Source: CALEMW01 sp035447065 (GTDB lineage: Bacteria; Krumholzibacteriota; Krumholzibacteriia; LZORAL124-64-63). From it: a stretch of DNA of 64,000 nucleotides. Of this stretch, positions 1-10,069 are shown piece after piece. The notes below the pieces were generated by a model. It was given only the letters and a program-made list of their open reading frames with translations. It was not told where the DNA came from and did not search any database. The stretch covers positions 153,493 through 217,492 of the forward strand of contig DAOTGJ010000001.1 of NCBI GenBank assembly GCA_035447065.1, read 5' to 3'. Positions within the stretch are counted from its first letter, which is position 1. The number at the start of each line of letters is the position of its first letter. Both the position numbers and the translations under genes were made by a program.

Positions 1-713
<713 letters not shown>

Positions 714-717
<4 letters not shown>

Positions 718-1649
718 GGCGCCGCCTTTCCGCCGAGGGCTTCGGCGATGGTCCTCACGTTGTGCCGCACGGTGCCTTCGTAGGTGCCGGCGGGGGTGCC
801 CGGGTCGCCCAGGGCGTCGCTGAACAGGGTGCCGCCCAAGGCCACGTCGAAGCCGCGGGCGCGCACCGCGGCGCGCACGGCGTCGATGGCCCGGCGCGAC
901 ACGGACGTCTCCACGAAGATGGCGGGGATGCGCCGCTCGGCGATGAAGGCGGCCAGGCCCTGCACGTCGCCGGTGCCGGCCTCGGTGGCGGTGCTGATGC
1001 CCTGCAGGCCGCGCACCTCCAGGCCGTAGGCGTGGCCCAGGTAGGCGAAGGCGTCGTGGGCGGTGATGAGCACGCGCTGGGCGGGCGGGATGGTGGCCAG
1101 GGTGTCGCGGCACCACACGTCCAGGGCGGCCAGCTCCGCGCGGGCGGCGTCGGCGTTGGCGCGGTAGGCGGCGGCGTGCTCGGGGTCCACGCGGATCAGG
1201 GCGTCGCGCAGGGCGTCGCCGGCCAGGCTCCAGAGCGCCACGTCGAACCACACGTGGGGATCGTGGGCGCCGTCCGAGCCGGGAGGCGCCAGCAGCCGCG
1301 CGGGCGGGACGGCCTCGGCCACCGCCACCGACGGCAGGTGCTCGCCCACGCGCGTGAGCACCTCGCCCATCTTGGCTTCCAGATGGAGGCCGCTCACGGC
1401 CACCAGGTCCGCCGAGCGCAGGCGCTCCACGTCGCCGAAGGTGGCCTTGTAGAGATGGGGATCCACGCCGGGGCCCATGAGCACGGTCACGCGCACCAGG
1501 TCGCCGCCCACCAGGCGCGCCAGCTCGCCCACCTGGCCGGTGGTGGCCACCACGTGCAGGCGCCCGTCGTCCCGCCCGCCGCCGCCGCCGCAGCCGGACG
1601 CGGGTCCGAGCAGCAGGAGCAGGAGGGTCAGGGCGCCGAGGCGTCGCAT
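714..1649 (-). CDS. Metal-binding lipoprotein of an ABC transporter (TroA/ZnuA-like cluster 9 family)
   Basis: Extracytoplasmic high-affinity metal receptor, 311 aa. The N-terminus is a lipoprotein signal with the lipobox cysteine at residue 20 (PASGC). Four candidate ligands are at nearly the same spacing as in TroA: H65 (DPHLYK), H132 (DPHVWFD), H198 (TAHDAF) and D278 (LFSDAL). The long His-rich loop typical of ZnuA is absent. A TroA-like His3-Asp set is compatible with Zn, Mn or Fe, so the metal is left open. It is the first gene of the pair and overlaps the ATPase gene by 4 bp. Confidence 0.92.
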
Positions 1650-1668
1650 GGGCGATGGGTCCTTCCGA

Positions 1669-2559
1669 TCAGGGGCGGCGGCCCTCCAGGTAGAACACCT
1701 GGAAGACCTTCTCGTGGAAGATGGGGCCGTGCCCGAAGTAGCCGTCCTCGCCGAACAGCTCGCCGTGGTCGGACATGATCATGAAGTGGGTGTTGGCCGG
1801 GCAGCGCTCCAGGAATCTGCCCACCTCCCGGTCCAGGTGCTCCACGCAGACCACCTGCTTGTCGTAGAAGGCGCGGAACTGCTCCGGGGTGAAGAACTCG
1901 TCCTCGCGGCGGTCCTTCACGAACTCGCCGGGGTTCTTCAGGAAATCGTCCAGGTGCTTGAAGACGCCGTGCACGCCGGAGATGTGGGGGAGGTCGTCCG
2001 CGCTCTCGCCGGGCAGGATGTAGGGGTAGTGGGTCTCGCCCGTGTTGATGAAGAAGAACGACGGCTTGTCGTCGCGGAACTGCAGCTTGCTGAAGATCTG
2101 CGAGATGTCGTTGTGGCTGGGCGCCAGCTCGTAGCGGTCGAAATGCTGGCTCATGCTGGTCATGGGGTTGAGCACGGGCAGGCTCACCCAGCCCTCGGTC
2201 CAGTAGCCCGCGGCCTTCAGGAAGTGGGGCAGCGAGAGCTGGGGCACGAACTTGCCGAACTCCACGTCCGGCAGGTTCAGGCGCGTGCTCCACTGGGCGA
2301 ACTCGTCGCGGTACACGTTGCTGGCGAACACGCCCTTGGGGCTGGTGTGCGGCACCATGCCCATGAGGAAGGTGAAGTGGCTGGGGCTGGTCCAGCTGGC
2401 GTAGCTGTAGCGCGGTTCGGCCAGGCCGATGCGGTCCAGGTTGGGCGTGCGGGCGGCCTTGTAGGCGTCCCAGCGGCAGCTGTCGAAGACGATGAAGACC
2501 ACGTTGTTGAGCTTGCCCTCGCGGTGGAGCAGGCCTTTCACCTTGTCGATCAGTCCCAT
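1669..2559 (-). CDS. Sulfatase-fold hydrolase/phosphotransferase (alkaline phosphatase superfamily)
   Basis: A 296-aa soluble enzyme with no signal peptide. The N-terminal metal site is FIVFDSCRWD (Asp26), the likely nucleophile motif is TSPSH at residues 57-61 and the C-terminal metal site is MSDHGE. The nucleophile position lacks the Cys-x-Pro-x-Arg motif of formylglycine sulfatases, so a Ser/Thr-type phosphodiesterase or phosphotransferase acting on an unknown substrate is more likely than a sulfatase. The ATG at 2557-2559 was chosen over an upstream in-frame start because GGAAGGA precedes it at good spacing. A strong bidirectional terminator separates it from trxA. Confidence 0.85.
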   Translation of the reverse strand: MGLIDKVKGLLHREGKLNNVVFIVFDSCRWDAYKAARTPNLDRIGLAEPRYSYASWTSPSHFTFLMGMVPHTSPKGVFASNVYRDEFAQWSTRLNLPDVEFGKFVPQLSLPHFLKAAGYWTEGWVSLPVLNPMTSMSQHFDRYELAPSHNDISQIFSKLQFRDDKPSFFFINTGETHYPYILPGESADDLPHISGVHGVFKHLDDFLKNPGEFVKDRREDEFFTPEQFRAFYDKQVVCVEHLDREVGRFLERCPANTHFMIMSDHGELFGEDGYFGHGPIFHEKVFQVFYLEGRRP

Positions 2560-2631
2560 CACGGTCCTTCCGGGGCGGGTGGCGTGCGCGGATCGGCCCA
2601 TGATGCCATGACCCGTCTCGACCCGCAAGGA

Positions 2632-2672
2632 AACGCGGCTCCCCGGACGCCACCTGTCCGGGGAGCCGCGTT
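2632..2672. terminator. Perfect 17-bp stem terminator between trxA and the sulfatase-fold gene
   Basis: Arms 2632-2648 and 2656-2672 are perfect inverted repeats with a 7-nt loop, flanked by AA on one side and TT on the other. It lies 22 bp after the trxA stop and should end the trxA transcript. Confidence 0.8.
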
Positions 2673-2694
2673 GCGGGGGAACCGTGCCGACGGT

Positions 2695-3018
2695 CTACAG
2701 GGCGTCGTCCAGCGCGGCGGCCAGCTGCTCCTTGGGCTGCAGGCCCACCATGGTGCTGACGGCCTGGCCGCCCTTGAACACCATCACCGTGGGGATGCCG
2801 CGGATGCCGAACTGGGCGGCGAGCTGCTGGTTGTCGTCCACGTTGATCTTGACCACCTTGGCCTTGCCCGCGTACTCGCCGGCCAGGGCCTCGATGGTGG
2901 GCGTGAGCATCTTGCAGGGGCCGCACCAGGGGGCCCAGAAGTCCACCAGCACGGGCACGTCGCTGTCCAGGACCTCGCTCTGGAACGTGTTGCTCTCCAC
3001 CTTGATCGCGTCGCTCAT
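2695..3018 (-). CDS. trxA: Thioredoxin
   Basis: A 107-aa cytoplasmic protein-disulfide reductant of standard length. The active site WCGPC is at residues 31-35 and the cis-proline motif GIPTV near 75-79. It stands alone between a terminator and a 221-bp divergent control region shared with a sigma54 activator. A sigma54-type promoter at 3079-3095 points at this gene, which is unusual for a thioredoxin and links it to the activator across the gap. Confidence 0.96.
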   Translation of the reverse strand: MSDAIKVESNTFQSEVLDSDVPVLVDFWAPWCGPCKMLTPTIEALAGEYAGKAKVVKINVDDNQQLAAQFGIRGIPTVMVFKGGQAVSTMVGLQPKEQLAAALDDAL

Positions 3019-3078
3019 GGGTCACTCTCCCTCTTGGGTGTCACGGGCCGTGGCCCGGTTGCAGGCTGCGGCCCGTAT

Positions 3079-3095
3079 TGCAGCGGTCGTGCCAG
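3079..3095 (-). promoter_or_regulatory. Sigma54 (-24/-12) promoter for trxA
   Basis: On the minus strand the sequence is CTGGCACGACCGCTGCA. It has the GG and GC pairs exactly 10 nt apart and matches TGGCACG-N4-TTGCA at all but one defined position. The start of transcription would be near 3068, giving a leader of about 50 nt. A gene for a sigma54 activator is divergent at 3240. Confidence 0.75.
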
Positions 3096-3129
3096 TCCCG
3101 CAACAAGGCTGAGATCATTTGTATCTTCA

Positions 3130-3148
3130 ATCATTGCAATGGAATGAT
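3130..3148. promoter_or_regulatory. Inverted repeat, possible activator-binding site
   Basis: Arms ATCATT and AATGAT surround a 7-nt centre. The site lies 35-53 bp upstream of the trxA -24 element and just upstream of the activator's own -35, a suitable place for an enhancer or autoregulatory site. Function is inferred from position only. Confidence 0.4.
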
Positions 3149-3163
3149 CGATTCGACGGCGGC

Positions 3164-3192
3164 TTGCGGGCGGCGAGGAATCGTGGTATGCT
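3164..3192 (+). promoter_or_regulatory. Sigma70-type promoter for the sigma54 activator gene
   Basis: TTGCGG (3164-3169), a 17-nt spacer and TATGCT (3187-3192) lie about 50 bp before the GTG start at 3240. Confidence 0.5.
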
Positions 3193-3214
3193 ACAGAAAC
3201 GTTGAAACAAGAAT

Positions 3215-3226
3215 GTTGCGTGCAAC
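3215..3226. promoter_or_regulatory. 12-bp palindrome GTTGCGTGCAAC in the activator leader
   Basis: It consists of 5-bp arms around GT and ends 13 bp before the GTG start. It could be an operator or a small leader hairpin; no protein partner can be named. Confidence 0.3.
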
Positions 3227-3239
3227 GCGAGGTTTCGCC

Positions 3240-4576
<1,337 letters not shown>

Positions 4577-4580
<4 letters not shown>

Positions 4581-5377
4581 ACGTCAGGAACCTGCTCACC
4601 GGCTGCGGCGCCGGCTGCCTGCTCACCCTGGTGGTGGCGGCGGTGGTGGGCGCGCTCGTCTTCCGCGAGGTGAAGGATTCGTTCGACCGCTTCGAGTCCG
4701 TGGCGGACCTGCAGGCCCGGCTCCTGGAAGAGCACGGCAGCGTGGCCGACTACGTCCCGCCCGCCGACGGCGTGATCCCCGCGGAGCGGCTGGAGACCTA
4801 CCTGCGGGTCCAGGCCGACGTGAAGCCCGCCGCCGACAGCCTCGAGACCCGCGCCCGGATCCTCCGCGACCTGGAGGAGGGCGACGGCGCCACCCCCGGC
4901 AAGATCCTCCGCGCCGTCAAGGGCGTGCGCTCGCTGGGCGACGCCATGGGCCGCCTCCTGGAGGCCCGCGACACGGCCCTGCTGGAGCACGGCATGGGCC
5001 TGGGCGAGTACACCTACCTCACGGAGCTCGTCACCCACGGCTGGCTGGGACGCCCCCTGCGCGCCGAGCTGGGCAAGGACCCCAACCACGAGCGCACCCG
5101 CCTGCTCCGCGAGGTCCTCCGCGGCCTCCTGGAGCGCCAGCGCGAGGCCGCCCTCGCCGCCGGCGACCCCAACGTCCTGGTCCCCGCCCTGGACTCCGAG
5201 CTCGACGCCCTGGACGCCGACCTCCACTACGTCCCCTGGTCCCGCGGCCTCCCCGCCGCCACCGAGTCCAGCCTGACCCCCTACCGCGACCGCCTCGAAC
5301 CCCTCGCCACCGACTCCGCCCTCGCCATCTCCTACGGCCTCGAGGGCGAAGCCAACGGCATCACCTACGACTTCTGA
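4577..5377 (+). CDS. Hypothetical membrane-anchored protein
   Basis: 266 aa, not recognised. One N-terminal transmembrane segment (about residues 9-31) is followed by a charged, mostly helical domain rich in Leu, Asp, Arg and Glu, probably exported. The ATG overlaps the activator's stop codon, so it is co-translated with that regulator. The coupling suggests a shared role, but no function can be given. It ends ahead of a 33-bp inverted repeat facing the convergent RHH gene. Confidence 0.75.
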
Positions 5378-5454
5378 CCCCATGGAGCCTCATCCTGCAC
5401 CAACCCACGACGCCGGGGAAAGCCGAAGGAGCCGAACGACGCACCGAATCGCGC

Positions 5455-5545
5455 CCGAGAGGTCCTGACGATGCGAGCCTCGGGAACAATCCGCAGCCCG
5501 AAGGGTGAGGACGTTCCCGAGGCTCGCATCGTCAGGACCTCTCGG
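5455..5545. repeat. 33-bp perfect inverted repeat between convergent genes
   Basis: Arms 5455-5487 and 5513-5545 are exact reverse complements with a 25-nt centre, giving one long hairpin. It fills the gap between the plus-strand gene ending at 5377 and the minus-strand RHH gene whose stop codon starts at 5546. It could serve as a bidirectional terminator, but the arms are longer than a terminator needs and there is no T-run. A REP/MITE-type element is the alternative. Confidence 0.8.
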
Positions 5546-5719
5546 TCACGACTCGTCGTCGTCCGTCTCCTCCGTCTTCCCCCGCCGCCGCTTGACGGCC
5601 TCCTGCAGGATGAACTCCATCTGCGCATTGACGCTGCGCAGCTCCTGCTCGGCCCAGCGCCGGAGCTCCTCGTAGAGCTCCGGACTGAGCCGAAGGGGGA
5701 AGGACTTGCGCGGGGGCAC
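5546..5719 (-). CDS. Arc-type ribbon-helix-helix DNA-binding protein
   Basis: 57 aa. An N-terminal strand (KSFPLRLSPELYEEL) is followed by two helices, with the Arc-like SVNAQMEFILQEAV motif, then a basic-acidic tail. The GTG at 5717-5719 was chosen because AGGAG lies 8 nt upstream. Another GTG at 5728 overlaps the preceding stop but sits right on the ribosome-binding site. It is the last gene of the SPFH operon and may regulate it. Small Arc-like genes next to SPFH genes recur in other genomes (recollection, not checked). No toxin partner is evident. Confidence 0.8.
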   Translation of the reverse strand: MPPRKSFPLRLSPELYEELRRWAEQELRSVNAQMEFILQEAVKRRRGKTEETDDDES

Positions 5720-5724
5720 GATGG

Positions 5725-6174
5725 TCACTCCTTCCCGGGCGAGTGCTTGCGGGCGCGGTCCAGGGCCTTGACCAGGGCTTCGGGATCGGGGGTGCCGATG
5801 AGGACCGTGCGGCCGTCGCGCAGCAGGATGTTCACCGCGCTCGGGCCGGCGATCACGTACTTGCCGTCGCCGGGCTTGAGGGCCAGACCCAGGTGGGTCT
5901 CCCGCTTGGAGCGGGTGACGCGGTACGCGTCGATGGCGGCCAGGGGAATGGTCCGCCGCGGCACGCCCGTCCAGAAGCGGATCCGCAGGGCTTCCGTGTC
6001 CACGCGGATCCTCAGCACGGCCAGCCAGAGGAACACCGCCGCCCACACCGCGGGCAGCCACCAGATGGGGTCGTCCTCGCCCAGCGCCATGATCAGGGTC
6101 GTCGTCAGGGTCATCAGCGCGAGGAACGCCAGCAGCCAGGTCCCCACCACGGTGCGTTCGTAGATCGGCGTCAT
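5725..6174 (-). CDS. Two-helix membrane protein with PH-like domain
   Basis: 149 aa. Two hydrophobic segments (about residues 11-31 and 37-56) precede a beta-rich cytoplasmic domain containing the pattern RTIPLAAIDAYRV, typical of bacterial PH-like domains. The start follows GGAGGGG. It lies between the SPFH and RHH genes, 10 bp after the SPFH stop, so the three form one operon. The role is probably membrane-associated with the SPFH protein; no catalytic residues are seen. Confidence 0.7.
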   Translation of the reverse strand: MTPIYERTVVGTWLLAFLALMTLTTTLIMALGEDDPIWWLPAVWAAVFLWLAVLRIRVDTEALRIRFWTGVPRRTIPLAAIDAYRVTRSKRETHLGLALKPGDGKYVIAGPSAVNILLRDGRTVLIGTPDPEALVKALDRARKHSPGKE

Positions 6175-6184
6175 CCCGCCCCTC

Positions 6185-7051
6185 CTACTGGTACAGGGTG
6201 CCCGCGTTCACCACCGGCGTGGCCGCGTGGTCGCTGCAGAGCACCACCATGAGGTTGGAGACCATGGCGGCCTTGCGCTCGTCGTCCAGGTGCACCACGC
6301 CCTTCTGGGCCAGCTCGTCCAGGGCCAGCTCCACCATGCCCACGGCGCCTTCGACGATCTGCTGGCGCGCGGCCACCACCGCGGCGGCCTGCTGGCGCTG
6401 CAGCATGGCGCCGGCGATCTCCGACGCGTAGGCCAGATGGCTCAGCCGCGCCTCGATCACGTTCACGCCGGCCCGGTTCAACCGCTCCTGCAGCTCGCGC
6501 TCCAGGCGCTCGTTGATCTCCTCCGTGGTGCCGCGCAGGGTGAGCACGTCGTCGGGGCCGTCGTAGGGGTGGGTGCTGGCCAGGTGGCGCACGGCGGCCT
6601 CGCTCTGGGTCTCCACGTACTCGCGGTAGTCGTCCACCTCGAAGAGGGCCTCGGCGGTGTCCACCACCTCCCAGACCACCACCGTGGCGATCTCGATGGG
6701 ATTGCCCGTGGAGTCGTTCACCTTGATCTTCTCGCCGTTCAGGTTGCGGGCGCGCAGCGAGATCTTCTGCTTGGTCATGAAGGGGTTGGTCCAGAAGAAG
6801 CCGTTGGCCTTCACGGAACCCTTGTAGTCGCCGAAGAGCAGCAGCGCCGCGGCCTCCTTGGGGTTCACGATGAAGAATCCGGCCATGAGCGTGAGAGAGA
6901 CGACGAAGCCCAGGCAGCCGCCTGCGATCCGCATGGGATCCTTGGCCGGTACGCCCATGATGAACACCCAGATCGACGCGGCGAAGAAGACGAGGAGCAG
7001 GGGGAGCATGAGCCAGCCGGACGTGGCCTTGATCGTCTTTTCCTTGTGCAT
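6185..7051 (-). CDS. SPFH/band 7 domain membrane protein
   Basis: 288 aa. Two adjacent N-terminal hydrophobic segments are followed by an SPFH/prohibitin domain: the KEAAALLLFGDYKGSV entry strand, the ARNLNGEKIKVND region, then a long helix with AYASEIAGAMLQRQQA. Such proteins oligomerise at the inner membrane and organise membrane microdomains or protease and channel complexes. The ATG at 7049-7051 follows AGGAGGG. It is first gene of the SPFH/PH-like/RHH operon with a good sigma70-type promoter at 7111-7139. Confidence 0.88.
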   Translation of the reverse strand: MHKEKTIKATSGWLMLPLLLVFFAASIWVFIMGVPAKDPMRIAGGCLGFVVSLTLMAGFFIVNPKEAAALLLFGDYKGSVKANGFFWTNPFMTKQKISLRARNLNGEKIKVNDSTGNPIEIATVVVWEVVDTAEALFEVDDYREYVETQSEAAVRHLASTHPYDGPDDVLTLRGTTEEINERLERELQERLNRAGVNVIEARLSHLAYASEIAGAMLQRQQAAAVVAARQQIVEGAVGMVELALDELAQKGVVHLDDERKAAMVSNLMVVLCSDHAATPVVNAGTLYQ

Positions 7052-7110
7052 TGGGACCCTCCTGGGGTGTTGCGAAGCCCGCAGGCTTCTGACTTCACAA
7101 CGATAGCGGA

Positions 7111-7139
7111 ATGATATCACAATGATGTCCTACGGTCCA
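7111..7139 (-). promoter_or_regulatory. Sigma70-type promoter for the SPFH operon
   Basis: On the minus strand: TGGACC, a 17-nt spacer, then TATCAT. The -10 lies inside the AT-rich ATGATATCACAATGAT, which could also be an operator. The leader is about 53 nt. Confidence 0.55.
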
Positions 7140-7171
7140 GCCCCTACCCGGTTGCGCCCGCATGAAAAACC

Positions 7172-7296
7172 TTGTGCCACGGAAATTGTGCCCGAGTCCT
7201 TTTGGGCCGCTTTCCGGAACATCAGCTGTTGAGAACATTGAAGTTACGAGGTCGAGGCGGGCTCAATCGGGCCCAGGCACAATTTCAGCGGCACAA
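7172..7296. repeat. 125-bp element bounded by 21-bp terminal inverted repeats (MITE-like)
   Basis: The ends 7172-7192 and 7276-7296 are inverted repeats identical at 18 of 21 positions, and each contains two TTGTGCC units. The interior is less GC-rich than its surroundings and has no gene. It lies between the SPFH promoter and the pepT terminator. No clear target-site duplication is visible, so mobility is inferred from the end structure only. Confidence 0.55.
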
Positions 7297-7298
7297 CT

Positions 7299-7332
7299 AA
7301 AAAAAAAGAGGCCCGACCTTGTCGGCCGGGCC
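7299..7332 (-). terminator. Rho-independent terminator of pepT
   Basis: On the minus strand a GC-rich hairpin (7308-7332, one mismatch) is followed by a run of nine T. It lies 24 bp after the pepT stop. Confidence 0.85.
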
Positions 7333-7355
7333 CCGGGCGCAGGACGAGGGAAGGG

Positions 7356-8618
7356 TCAACCCTCCTTCTCCGCCCACACCGCGATGGTCTGCAGGATGCT
7401 CTGGGTGGCCAGCTCCATGTCCTTCACGCAGACCCATTCCGTGAACGAGTGGAAGCTCTGCTCGCCCGTGAAGATGTTGGGCGTGGGCAGGCCGCGGGCC
7501 GAGAGGTTGGAGCCGTCGGTGCCGCCGCGGATGGAACCCAGGTGCGGCGTGAGGCCGGTGCGGCGGATCCCCTCCATGGCGTACGCCACGGCGCGGGGCT
7601 CCTTCTCCAGGTCGTACTTCATGTTGCGGTAGTACTGCTTGATCTCGATCTCCACCGAGCTGCCGGGCCAGTTGGTGCACGCCTTCTCCGCCAGCTCCTC
7701 GATGAGCTTGGCCTTGGGGGCCAGGCCCTCCTCGTCGAAGTCGCGGATCAGCACGTGGATGCTGGTGCTGCTGGTGTTGCCCTCCATGGTGATGGGGTGC
7801 ACGTAGCCCTGCTTGCCCTCGGTGGTCTCGGGGGCCATGTCGTGGGGCAGCAGCGCGATGAAGTCCGCCGCCACGCGCACGGAGCTGATCATCTTGTCCT
7901 TGGCGTAGCCGGGATGGATGTCGCGGCCGGTGAAGACCACGATGGCGCTGTCGGCGCAGAAGGTCTCGTTCTCGATCTCGCCGCGCTGGCCGCCGTCCAT
8001 GGTGTAGGCCACCGTCGCGCCGAACTTCTTCACATCGAAATGCAGCACGCCCTTGCCGATCTCCTCGTCCGGCGTGAAGGCCACCTTCACCGGGCCGTGC
8101 TTGAAGTCCGGGTTCTCCACCATGCGCGTGAGCGCCTCCATGATCTCCGCGATGCCGGCCTTGTCGTCGGCGCCCAGCAGGGTGGTGCCGTCGGCGGTGA
8201 TGATGGTCTCGCCCAGGCACTGCTGCAGGTACGGGTTCTCATGGGCGGGGATCACCACCCCGTTCCTGGGCAGCGGGATGTCGCCGCCCTGGTAGTTCTC
8301 GTGGAACACGGGCTGCACGTTCTTGCCCGACACCTCGGGGTACGTGTCCATGTGCGAGATGAAGGCGATGGCCGGCACCTTCGCCAGGGCCGGATCGTTG
8401 GCCGGGAGGGTGGCGGTCACGTATCCGTGCTCGTCGAGCTCGGCGTTGGACAGGCCCAGGGCCTTCAGCTCGTCCACGAGCAGGCGGGCCAGGTCCAGCT
8501 GACAGGCGGACGAGGGGTAGGTGTCGCTGGTCTCGTCGGCCTGGGTGTTGATCTTGGCGTAGGTCACGAACCGGTCCGTGAGCGAGGGAAACCGGGATGC
8601 CGGCTTGCGCTCGAGCAT
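7356..8618 (-). CDS. pepT: Peptidase T (tripeptide aminopeptidase)
   Basis: A cytoplasmic di-zinc M20 aminopeptidase that removes the N-terminal residue of tripeptides; 420 aa against about 408 in E. coli. Visible motifs are ISHMDTYPEV (metal His/Asp), LLGADDKAG (bridging Asp), TPDEEIGKG (catalytic Glu) and HPITMEGN in the dimerisation-domain region. The ATG at 8616-8618 was chosen over an upstream start because GGGAG lies ahead and the family N-terminus fits. It is monocistronic, with its own promoter and terminator. Confidence 0.95.
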   Translation of the reverse strand: MLERKPASRFPSLTDRFVTYAKINTQADETSDTYPSSACQLDLARLLVDELKALGLSNAELDEHGYVTATLPANDPALAKVPAIAFISHMDTYPEVSGKNVQPVFHENYQGGDIPLPRNGVVIPAHENPYLQQCLGETIITADGTTLLGADDKAGIAEIMEALTRMVENPDFKHGPVKVAFTPDEEIGKGVLHFDVKKFGATVAYTMDGGQRGEIENETFCADSAIVVFTGRDIHPGYAKDKMISSVRVAADFIALLPHDMAPETTEGKQGYVHPITMEGNTSSTSIHVLIRDFDEEGLAPKAKLIEELAEKACTNWPGSSVEIEIKQYYRNMKYDLEKEPRAVAYAMEGIRRTGLTPHLGSIRGGTDGSNLSARGLPTPNIFTGEQSFHSFTEWVCVKDMELATQSILQTIAVWAEKEG

Positions 8619-8681
8619 GATGTCGCTCCCTTGAGGGTTGAGGGCGAAACAGGTCACGATTCAGGCGGGTGAGGTGAGGCC

Positions 8682-8710
8682 AATCTATCGGGTGTGCGAT
8701 GGGTGTGCAA
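8682..8710 (-). promoter_or_regulatory. Sigma70-type promoter of pepT
   Basis: On the minus strand: TTGCAC (8705-8710), a 17-nt spacer, then TAGATT (8682-8687). It is 64 bp from the start codon. Confidence 0.5.
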
Positions 8711-8723
8711 GCCTCGGGACGGA

Positions 8724-10055
8724 TCACGAGGCCTGATGCTCCGCCACGTCCTGCACGTCGGCCTGGTCGCCGCCGAACGCCACGCCCAGCTCGCGCAGCA
8801 GCCCGAAGGGCGGGATGCCGCCCGCCAGGATGAAGACGTCGTCGTTGGGCAGCAGCAGCGGGCCGTCGGGGGTGTCCAGCACCGCGCGCTCGGGCTCGAT
8901 GCTGCGCACGGTGCTGCCGCCGCGGAAATCCACGGCGCCGCTCTCGATCAGCGGCGCGATGCGTTCGGCGTTGCGCTGCTTGATGCGCAGCAGCTCCGGC
9001 TTGCGGTAGGAGAGGGTGACGGTGCAGTCCTTCTGGCCGGCGAGGCCCATGGCGGCCTCCACGGCGGAGTCGCCGCCGCCCACCACGAGCACGCGGCGGC
9101 CGGCGTAGGCGGCGGCGTCGATGAGCTTGTAGGCCACCTTGCCCAGGTCCTCGCCCGGCACGTTGAGGCGGCGGGGCGTGCCGCGGCGGCCCAGGGCCAA
9201 CAGCACGCGGCGGGCGCGGAAGGTCTTCTCCGCGGTGATCACCTGGAAGTCGTCGCGGCGGCCCACGATGCCGGTCACGCGGTGGTTGGTGTGGACGTCC
9301 AGGTCGTGGTCGCGGTGGAGGCCCAGCCAGATCTCCAGCAGCTCCTCCTTGGTGTACTCGTGCTTGGGCAGGCGGCCCAGGGTGGGGATCTCCACGGGCT
9401 GCACCATGACCAGCTTGCGCCGGGGATACTGGAGGATGGTGCCGCCGGGCGCCTGCTGATCCAGCACGCTGCAGCTCAGGCCGAGCTCGCCGGCGCGCAG
9501 CGCCGCGCTCAGGCCGGCGGGTCCGGCGCCCACCACCAGGAGGTCGCAGCCGTCGCCGCGCATGGGGGGCAGGTCGCGGGCCACGGCCTCGGCCGCGCGG
9601 CGGCCGCCGGCCACGGCGTTGTTGATCAGCGCGAAGCCGCTCAGCTCGCCGGCGATGTAGAGCCCGGGCACGCTGGTCTGGCCGTCCTCGTCCAGAAGGG
9701 GGATGTCGTCGCGCTTGGTGATGTCGCCCAGGCCCACCTGGATGGCGCCCACGGGGCAGGCCTCCGCGCAGCGCCCGTGGCCGATGCAGCGGGCGCCGTT
9801 GATGACCACGGCCTTGCCGCTGACGATGCCCAGCACGTCGCCCTCCGGGCAGGCCGCCACGCAGGTGCCGCAGCCGATGCAGGCGCCGGCGTCGATCAGC
9901 GGGTACTGGCCCGACGCCTTGTCCATGCCCAGCTCGCGGGTGCTGGCCAGGCGGGCGGCGTCGTCGCGGCGCTGGCGCTGGAAGCGGACGGCGTAGAGGC
10001 CGACGCCCAGGCCGGCCAGCAGGAGCACGACGCCCCAGATCAGCAGGGTCTCCAC
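8724..10055 (-). CDS. Membrane-anchored ferredoxin/FAD oxidoreductase
   Basis: 443 aa in a fused order. A transmembrane helix (4-23) is followed by an arginine-rich stretch that predicts a cytoplasmic body. A dicluster ferredoxin module comes next: cluster 1 Cys59, 62, 65, 69; cluster 2 Cys90, His93, Cys96, Cys100. Then comes a segment resembling the usual C-terminal FAD motif (GLYIAGE), and only afterwards the FAD-binding GAGPAGL (176-182) and the NAD(P)-binding GGGDSA of a thioredoxin-reductase/YpdA-like fold. There is no redox CxxC of thioredoxin reductase. The GTG start follows AAGGAGA. As last gene of the cytochrome operon it may pass electrons between NAD(P)H and the membrane cytochrome (inference). 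Confidence 0.85.
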   Translation of the reverse strand: METLLIWGVVLLLAGLGVGLYAVRFQRQRRDDAARLASTRELGMDKASGQYPLIDAGACIGCGTCVAACPEGDVLGIVSGKAVVINGARCIGHGRCAEACPVGAIQVGLGDITKRDDIPLLDEDGQTSVPGLYIAGELSGFALINNAVAGGRRAAEAVARDLPPMRGDGCDLLVVGAGPAGLSAALRAGELGLSCSVLDQQAPGGTILQYPRRKLVMVQPVEIPTLGRLPKHEYTKEELLEIWLGLHRDHDLDVHTNHRVTGIVGRRDDFQVITAEKTFRARRVLLALGRRGTPRRLNVPGEDLGKVAYKLIDAAAYAGRRVLVVGGGDSAVEAAMGLAGQKDCTVTLSYRKPELLRIKQRNAERIAPLIESGAVDFRGGSTVRSIEPERAVLDTPDGPLLLPNDDVFILAGGIPPFGLLRELGVAFGGDQADVQDVAEHQAS

Positions 10056-10069
10056 GGGGTCTCCTTCGG

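Noticed and set aside
5546..5719. RHH protein as an antitoxin
   Set aside because: No toxin-like partner gene is adjacent; both neighbours are membrane proteins or repeats.
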